A stretch of DNA of 10,397 nucleotides. Source: Methylophilaceae bacterium (GTDB taxonomy: Bacteria > Pseudomonadota > Gammaproteobacteria > Burkholderiales > Methylophilaceae). Made by a program: the position numbers and the translations under genes. Where the stretch lies: the NCBI GenBank assembly GCA_025362115.1, contig JANYIK010000109.1, positions 1-10,397 on the forward strand. The letters are read 5' to 3'. Below are positions 6,255-10,397 of the stretch, in pieces (the stretch's first letter is position 1; every line of letters starts with the position of its first letter). Below the pieces are notes generated by a model that did not search any database, was not told the DNA's origin, and was given only the letters and a program-made list of their open reading frames with translations.

Positions 6255-7937
6255 TCAGAATGAATAAGTTACAAGCACCTCGTTACCTTTGCCTTGATAC
6301 TCCAGTTTTTTGGCAATTTTTTGCACCAAGCCGATGCCGCGACCATGCTTAAGAAAATCGTCTGAAATCAGGTTGCAGATATGCGCATGGTTAAAGCCGT
6401 CGCCACTGTCTTTCACTCGCATGGTGAGCTGTGAGCCTTGTGCGGTGGGTTTTTGGTCAAATACGAGTTCCAGCGTGGCGCTTGGGGAGAGTGTGGCGAG
6501 TCGTTCGGCGCGTTGATCCAGATAAAGATCAAAACCATCCAAATCATCTTTGAGTGCGGATTCCAGTTTTAATAGACCGTGGTCTATGGCGTTGTTGATG
6601 AGTTCGGCGATAATCAAAAACAAGCTGCTTAGATGTGAGTCCGACACCCGGAGTTTTTTGAGTAAATCGATGGTAAAGGGGATGGGGTCGAGGTTTTGTA
6701 GTTCGTCACAGCCAAGCCGCAACGTAATGTGCCAGCCGCTACCAATGCCGTAATCGGCGGGGCGGGGCGAAGTTTCGACAACGGGAGCTTGGTTGAGTAA
6801 CTGATCAGCTTCAATCAGCAGAATAGAAATATCGTCATGCGCTTTAGCATCGCCCATGTAATCGCCGACCATAGTTTGCAAGGCGTTCATGCGGTTTTCT
6901 GATGTAGAAGCCAAGCAGGTGCTGAGAATGTGATCGAGGCCGAGTTCTTCGCCTTGCGTGTTGCCGGCATCGGGTAAGCCATCAGAGAACAGTAACAGTT
7001 GCGTGCCAGGCGTCAGGCGAATGATTTCGGTACTGGCATCAAACCCTTCTGCACCTATCACGCCTATGGGGAGATGACGTGAGGTGGCGCTGTGTAATAG
7101 GGCACCCGCAGCACTCACGATGCAAGTTGGCGGATTGCCGCCATTCCAGATTTCTGCCGTTTTTTCGGTGGGATTGATTGCAACCAGCGTGGCAGCAACG
7201 AAGTGGCCAGTAGGTAATAACGATTTGATCTTGCTATTCATTTCCGTGGCGATGTTGCCAATGGAGTGGCCGATGGAGGCCATGGTATAGAATATCTGTG
7301 GCAGCGAGACTACATCTAACGCGGCCGACAAACCATGGCCAGTGCCGTCTGCCAGCAATAGATACAAAGCGCCGCCGGGGGTGCGGGTGGCAGCAAGCAA
7401 ATCACCGCTACAATAGTCCGCCGGCTTGATCCAGTATTGAATGGCAGGGTCTTGGAGTTTGGCGGGTTCGGTCAAGCGCTCCATGATGTGGCTGGTGAGG
7501 CGCTTCTCGTCTTCTGCCGTGAAATAGTATTGCGCTAGCTCGGCGTTTTTTTGAGCGATTTGATGCTGTACATTGATGGTGTGTTCTATAGCGGCAATTT
7601 TGGCTTTCACCACTTGCACCTTGATGGGCTTGGTAAAGTAGTCGTCGGCACCCATCTCCAACGCTTTGATGACATCCTCGTCGCTATCCAGTGCCGTCAC
7701 CATGATGATGGGCGTGAGCTGACCGGCAGGCAGCGCTTTGATGCGCCTGGTGGCGCTCAGGCCATCTTCTACCGGCATCATGACGTCCATCAGCACTAAA
7801 TCTGGCAGTTCGCGCTCAAATGTGGCCACGGCTTTTGCGCCGTCCTCTGCCATGATGGGTTGATGCCCAAGCTGGGTTAGTAATACAGTCAGGATGGCGC
7901 GGTTGGTAGCGCTGTCGTCAGCAACAAGAACTTTCAT
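6255..7937 (-). CDS. Three-domain response regulator: REC, PP2C (SpoIIE-type) phosphatase, anti-sigma-type kinase (HsbR-like)
   Basis: The 560-residue protein joins a receiver domain (about 1-122; Asp7/Asp8, phospho-acceptor Asp51 in LVLMDVMMP, Thr81, Lys103 in FTKPI), a short helical linker, a SpoIIE/RsbU-type PP2C phosphatase (about 165-377) and a GHKL ATPase (about 425-560). PP2C metal-binding positions are seen in SGDL (Asp179), LADGTGHG (Asp197), FSDG (Asp319) and HDD (Asp368/369). The GHKL part has ELINNAIDHG (445-454), DSGDG (510-514) and HGRGIGL (531-537). This is the layout of Pseudomonas HsbR, whose receiver state decides whether the protein phosphorylates or dephosphorylates its STAS partner. 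A STAS gene follows after 40 bases. The gene starts 5 bases after the fabI stop, suggesting co-transcription. No HptB-type phosphotransfer protein is present; local CheA could be the donor, which is inference. Confidence 0.94.
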   Translation of the reverse strand: MKVLVADDSATNRAILTVLLTQLGHQPIMAEDGAKAVATFERELPDLVLMDVMMPVEDGLSATRRIKALPAGQLTPIIMVTALDSDEDVIKALEMGADDYFTKPIKVQVVKAKIAAIEHTINVQHQIAQKNAELAQYYFTAEDEKRLTSHIMERLTEPAKLQDPAIQYWIKPADYCSGDLLAATRTPGGALYLLLADGTGHGLSAALDVVSLPQIFYTMASIGHSIGNIATEMNSKIKSLLPTGHFVAATLVAINPTEKTAEIWNGGNPPTCIVSAAGALLHSATSRHLPIGVIGAEGFDASTEIIRLTPGTQLLLFSDGLPDAGNTQGEELGLDHILSTCLASTSENRMNALQTMVGDYMGDAKAHDDISILLIEADQLLNQAPVVETSPRPADYGIGSGWHITLRLGCDELQNLDPIPFTIDLLKKLRVSDSHLSSLFLIIAELINNAIDHGLLKLESALKDDLDGFDLYLDQRAERLATLSPSATLELVFDQKPTAQGSQLTMRVKDSGDGFNHAHICNLISDDFLKHGRGIGLVQKIAKKLEYQGKGNEVLVTYSF

Positions 7938-7942
7938 GGGGT

Positions 7943-8728
7943 TTACTCTACAGTAGCTGCGGCGGTGATATTGAAACCACCGTCCACGTAAGTGATTTCA
8001 CCGGTTACACCGCTGGCTAAGTCGCTGCACAGAAAGGCGGACACATTGCCCACTTCTTCTATAGTCACGCCACGGCGTAGCGGCGCGTGTTTGTTGTTGT
8101 AATCGATCATTTTGTCAAAACCTGCAATGCCAGAGGCCGCTAGCGTTTTAATCGGCCCGGCCGATACCGCATTCACCCGTATACCCTTGGGCCCCAAACT
8201 TTGCGCCATGTAGCGTACGTTGGCTTCCAGGCTGGCCTTGGCCAACCCCATTACGTTGTAATTGGGCATGGTGCGTTCTGCGCCCAAATAACTCAAGGTC
8301 AGCAGCGCCGCATTGCGGCCTTGCATCATCGGCAACCCGGCCTTGGCCAAAGCGGCAAAGCTGTAAGAGCTGACATCGTGGGCGATGCGGAAATTTTCGC
8401 GGGTGACGCAATCCAGGTAGTCGCCATCGAGTGCGGCTCTAGGTACAAAAGCGGCAGAGTGGATGATGATGTCTACGCCGTCCCAATGCTTTCCCAGCCT
8501 TGCGAACATGTCGTCAATCTGCGCGTCGTCAGCGAGATCACAAGGCAGGATGATTTTGGAATCGAAGGCTTCCCCCAGTTTGGTGACGCGCTCCTGGAAT
8601 TTTTCCATTTGGTAGGTGAGAGCGATTTCTGCGCCTTCGCGCTTCATTGCGGCAGCAATGCCGTAAGCGATGGAACGGTCACTGAGTACGCCGGTGACCA
8701 AAGCGCGTTTGTTGGCAAGAAAACTCAT
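7943..8728 (-). CDS. fabI: Enoyl-[acyl-carrier-protein] reductase (NADH), FabI
   Basis: FabI catalyses the last step of each elongation cycle in type II fatty acid synthesis in the cytoplasm, reducing trans-2-enoyl-ACP. The 261 residues match the usual FabI length. The nucleotide-binding start GVLSDRSIAYGIA (14-26) is the FabI version of the short-chain dehydrogenase glycine loop. The catalytic set is Tyr147 (LSYLGAER), Tyr157 and Lys164 (NYNVMGLAK), aligning with E. coli Tyr146, Tyr156 and Lys163. SAGPIKTLAASGI (189-201) is the substrate-loop signature. Position 93, Gly in E. coli FabI and a site of triclosan or diazaborine resistance changes there, is Ala here (HSAAFVP). GAAAGG-like spacing before the ATG at 8728 is acceptable (GAAAGG, 6 bases away). 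The gene heads the signalling block with a 5-base gap to the next gene; upstream lies a palindromic repeat. Confidence 0.97.
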   Translation of the reverse strand: MSFLANKRALVTGVLSDRSIAYGIAAAMKREGAEIALTYQMEKFQERVTKLGEAFDSKIILPCDLADDAQIDDMFARLGKHWDGVDIIIHSAAFVPRAALDGDYLDCVTRENFRIAHDVSSYSFAALAKAGLPMMQGRNAALLTLSYLGAERTMPNYNVMGLAKASLEANVRYMAQSLGPKGIRVNAVSAGPIKTLAASGIAGFDKMIDYNNKHAPLRRGVTIEEVGNVSAFLCSDLASGVTGEITYVDGGFNITAAATVE

Positions 8729-8776
8729 ATAAAGCCTTTCAAAATGTGAAAATTAGTACGTCAATACTAGGCCGTC

Positions 8777-8879
8777 GTCATTCCCGCGAAGGCGGGAATC
8801 CAGCCAAACATCAACGGAATGATGTATCTCTATGCTGCCCCAAGTCACTTGACTGGATTCCCGCCGCCGCGGGAATGAC
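8777..8879. repeat. Palindromic dispersed repeat (REP/MITE-like), two hairpins in inverted orientation
   Basis: Two 27-bp arms, 8777-8803 and 8853-8879, are inverted copies with 25 of 27 bases matching, separated by 49 bases. Each arm is itself a hairpin with the stem ATTCCCGC/GCGGGAAT and a four-base loop (GAAG in one, CGCC in the other). The GTCATTCCCGC...GCGGGAATCCAG pattern is a familiar dispersed intergenic element in proteobacterial genomes. There is no ORF inside and no T-run after either stem, so it is not a canonical intrinsic terminator, although the hairpins could affect mRNA ends between the permease gene and fabI. It nearly fills the 161-base gap (8729-8889); the remainder is the fabI leader. 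Confidence 0.9.
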
Positions 8880-8889
8880 AGCCCTTAAT

Positions 8890-9708
8890 CTAATGATTAC
8901 TTCTTGGGTCTAGCGCATCGCGTAGCCCCTCGCCCAGCAGGTTGTATCCTAGCACAGTGAGCAGTATCGCCAAACCGGGGAACAGCGATAGCCACCACGC
9001 AAATTGGATGTACTCCTTGCCGTCGGTGAGAATGTTGCCCCAAGACGCTTGCGGCGGTTGCACGCCTAACCCCAGAAACGATAACCCCGACTCAATCAGC
9101 ACCGCACTGGCGATACCCAACACCGTGCTGACGATGATGGGGGTGAGGCTGTTGGGTAGCAGGTGCTTGAAGATGAGCCGCATATCGCCAGCGCCCAATG
9201 TTTTAGCAGAAAGCACGAATTCGCGCTCACGCAGGCTTAAGAATTCGGCACGCACCAGCCGTGTGACGCCCATCCACGAAGTCAGGCCAATCACGATCAT
9301 GATGTTCCAGATGGACGGAGTGAGAAAGGCGATGACGGCGAGAATGAGGAAAAACGTGGGGATAGACAGCATCACGTCTACTAGCCGCATGATGACGGTA
9401 TCTACCCAGCCACGATAAAAACCGGAAATCGCCCCTAAAATGATGCCAATGATGGTGGAAATGCCTACCGCGACAAAGCCTACCAGTAAGGAGATTTGTG
9501 CGCCGAACAACATACGCGAAAATACGTCGCGCCCCAAGCCATCGGTACCCATCCAATGTATTGCAGAAGGTTCCAGCAAGATGGCTTTGACGTTGATGGC
9601 ATCGGGGTCGTAGGGCGCAATGAACTGTGCGAACAAAGCCATCAGCAGAATGCTGGCGATGATGGCGAAACCCCAGCGGGCAAGCGGGTTGGCAAAGGTG
9701 CGCATCAT
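8890..9708 (-). CDS. ABC transporter permease, OppC/DppC (peptide/nickel) type
   Basis: An inner-membrane permease subunit of a peptide, nickel or similar ABC importer. The 272 residues have an N-terminal membrane segment (about 11-30) followed by the OppC_N signature APYDPDAINV, the periplasmic segment HWMGTDGLGRDVFSR (51-65), and a BPD-type core with further membrane segments. The EAA loop that docks the ATPase is at about 161-186 (EREFVLSAKTLGAGD... HLLPN). FLGLGVQPPQASWG (211-224) is typical of the family. The ATG at 9708 overlaps the nucleotidyltransferase stop (ATGA, 9705-9708); ATG codon 2 is possible. The partner OppB-type permease usually precedes oppC directly but is not the adjacent gene here. 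The solute cannot be told. Confidence 0.95.
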   Translation of the reverse strand: MMRTFANPLARWGFAIIASILLMALFAQFIAPYDPDAINVKAILLEPSAIHWMGTDGLGRDVFSRMLFGAQISLLVGFVAVGISTIIGIILGAISGFYRGWVDTVIMRLVDVMLSIPTFFLILAVIAFLTPSIWNIMIVIGLTSWMGVTRLVRAEFLSLREREFVLSAKTLGAGDMRLIFKHLLPNSLTPIIVSTVLGIASAVLIESGLSFLGLGVQPPQASWGNILTDGKEYIQFAWWLSLFPGLAILLTVLGYNLLGEGLRDALDPRSNH

Positions 9709-10034
9709 GAGGATTGCCCTTGATCTCTTCGCTGGTAAAACACCTTGCCTACGCGTTCGATGTGTTCTACCAAATTGGGGTTACTGATCTGCGTAAAAAT
9801 GGACAAATCCACGGTGTAGGGGATAGGCGCGTCGTCCAGTGCGCCGGCCACGGCAAACTGCGTGCTGAGGTCTAATCCAGCACCAATCAGCGTCAAATCA
9901 ATATCCGAACCGTTTTTGTAGCTTCCCTTGGCGCGTGAACCATACAGAATGGCGCGTTCAATGGCTGGGTGTTCGGCAAGAATCGTACGGATGCAGGTCA
10001 GCGTTCTTTCCGGCAAGCCAAACTCTGAGCTCAT
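9705..10034 (-). CDS. MNT-type nucleotidyltransferase domain protein
   Basis: A 109-residue minimal nucleotidyltransferase. The Pol-beta-superfamily active site is complete: YGSRAKGS (31-38) and GSDIDL (42-47) with metal ligands Asp44 and Asp46, and a third acid, Asp76, in VDLSIF. In related two-gene modules the MNT protein AMPylates or otherwise neutralises its HEPN partner, acting as the antitoxin; other pairs (HI0073/HI0074) have no proven role. The start overlaps the stop of the upstream HI0074-type gene by ATGA (10031-10034), which fits a two-subunit complex. Its own stop overlaps the ABC permease start, so the pair is translationally linked to a transporter gene with no obvious functional tie. 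Confidence 0.92.
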   Translation of the reverse strand: MSSEFGLPERTLTCIRTILAEHPAIERAILYGSRAKGSYKNGSDIDLTLIGAGLDLSTQFAVAGALDDAPIPYTVDLSIFTQISNPNLVEHIERVGKVFYQRRDQGQSS

Positions 10035-10397
10035 GCAGCCTCCAACCTTGCCTGCATGTCTGCTTGCAGCGCAACAAAGTGGGCATGGTAGCGGCTTATA
10101 ATCGCTTGCGCTAACTCGTTTGCGGTGTCTTCTTTATAGGCATGGCTGGATAAATTGCGTCCTTCGATCATGTCTATCCATGCCTGCCCGTCCTCTATGA
10201 GTCCGCGTTTGAAAGCCTCTCTGGAAACGCTGCGCGAGCCAATCAATCCCTGCATTCCCTCATGCTCCAAAAAGTCCTTCAGCACATTCCAAGCGAGTTC
10301 GTGCGTAAACTCAAAGCCTTGAATCAACCCTTGTTGCTCAAGATTGCTTAATGGTCGTTGTTTCGATAACTCAACCGCCTGCGTGAGTTGACGCAAG
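10031..10397 (-). CDS. HI0074-family nucleotidyltransferase substrate-binding / HEPN-like protein, 5' end outside window
   Basis: At least 121 residues of a helical-bundle protein of the HI0074 family are present. Visible signatures are LIQGFEFTHELAWNVLKDFL (24-43 counted from the first in-frame TTG at 10396) and EGRNLSSHAYKED (78-90). The latter has Arg80 and His85, the R-x4-6-H spacing of HEPN ribonucleases. Family members usually begin with another 10-20 residues of helix, so the true start is probably beyond 10397 and the TTG at 10396 is likely internal. It overlaps the nucleotidyltransferase gene by 4 bases and should form a complex with its product. It may be a HEPN toxin or the substrate-binding half of a bipartite transferase; the sequence alone does not decide. 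Confidence 0.88.
   Translation of the reverse strand, partial: LRQLTQAVELSKQRPLSNLEQQGLIQGFEFTHELAWNVLKDFLEHEGMQGLIGSRSVSREAFKRGLIEDGQAWIDMIEGRNLSSHAYKEDTANELAQAIISRYHAHFVALQADMQARLEAA

Noticed and set aside
8201..8749. Long plus-strand open frame opposite fabI, and similar frames opposite other genes
   Set aside because: The proteins have no recognisable motif, biased composition and no ribosome binding site; they are shadows of conserved minus-strand genes.
8736..8764. Possible sigma-70 promoter for fabI (TTGACG at 8764-8759 on the minus strand)
   Set aside because: The -35 box is good, but at a 17-base spacer the -10 would be TGAAAG overlapping the ribosome binding site, leaving no room for a leader. 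A true promoter may lie elsewhere.
8853..8879. Intrinsic terminator after the ABC permease gene
   Set aside because: The hairpin is strong, but no T-run follows it on the transcribed strand; the mirrored arm at 8777 identifies it as part of a dispersed palindrome.

Overview
The window looks like a bacterial chromosome segment from a motile Gram-negative proteobacterium, most likely a betaproteobacterium (Nitrosomonadales/Gallionellaceae-like). This rests on the type of FabI, the betaproteobacterial style of CheA (FF-containing linker motifs between P2 and P3), an HsbR/HsbA-like partner-switching pair and moderate G+C. The lineage is inferred from family resemblance, not from a search. All eleven genes are on the minus strand, so transcription runs from high to low coordinates. 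There are no tRNA or rRNA genes, no CRISPR array and no gene-free stretch longer than about 160 bases.

In transcription order the window opens with a HEPN/MNT pair: an HI0074-type helical protein cut by the window edge, then a small nucleotidyltransferase. These are joined by 4-base ATGA stop/start overlaps to each other and to an OppC/DppC-type ABC permease. A 103-bp palindromic dispersed repeat (8777-8879) follows, made of two hairpins in inverted orientation. Next is fabI, the enoyl-ACP reductase of fatty acid synthesis. Only 5 bases downstream begins a signalling block: a three-domain response regulator (REC, PP2C phosphatase, anti-sigma-type kinase), a STAS anti-sigma antagonist, a small membrane-anchored MCP-like protein, CheY, a four-helix-bundle protein, CheA and a classical transmembrane MCP whose 3' end lies beyond the window.

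The block can be read as one sensory circuit. The distal MCP would control CheA, CheA would phosphorylate CheY and perhaps the REC domain of the partner-switch protein, and that protein would set the phosphorylation state of the STAS antagonist. No cheZ, cheW, cheR or cheB is visible. The small MCP-like protein carries an FQDxxxQ motif and an acidic-hydrophobic C-terminal tail, both resembling CheZ, so it may also help dephosphorylate CheY.

The most unusual region is 3786-4230, between cheY and cheA. A four-helix-bundle gene of the 23S-rRNA-intervening-sequence/Avd family is enclosed by two arrays of 7-bp repeats (consensus CTAGCCY) in inverted orientation. One array runs exactly up to the cheA start codon and the other holds the ribosome binding site of the enclosed gene. 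The architecture mirrors the stem-plus-ORF layout of 23S rRNA intervening sequences, but sits inside a protein-coding operon, and it looks like a small insertion element.
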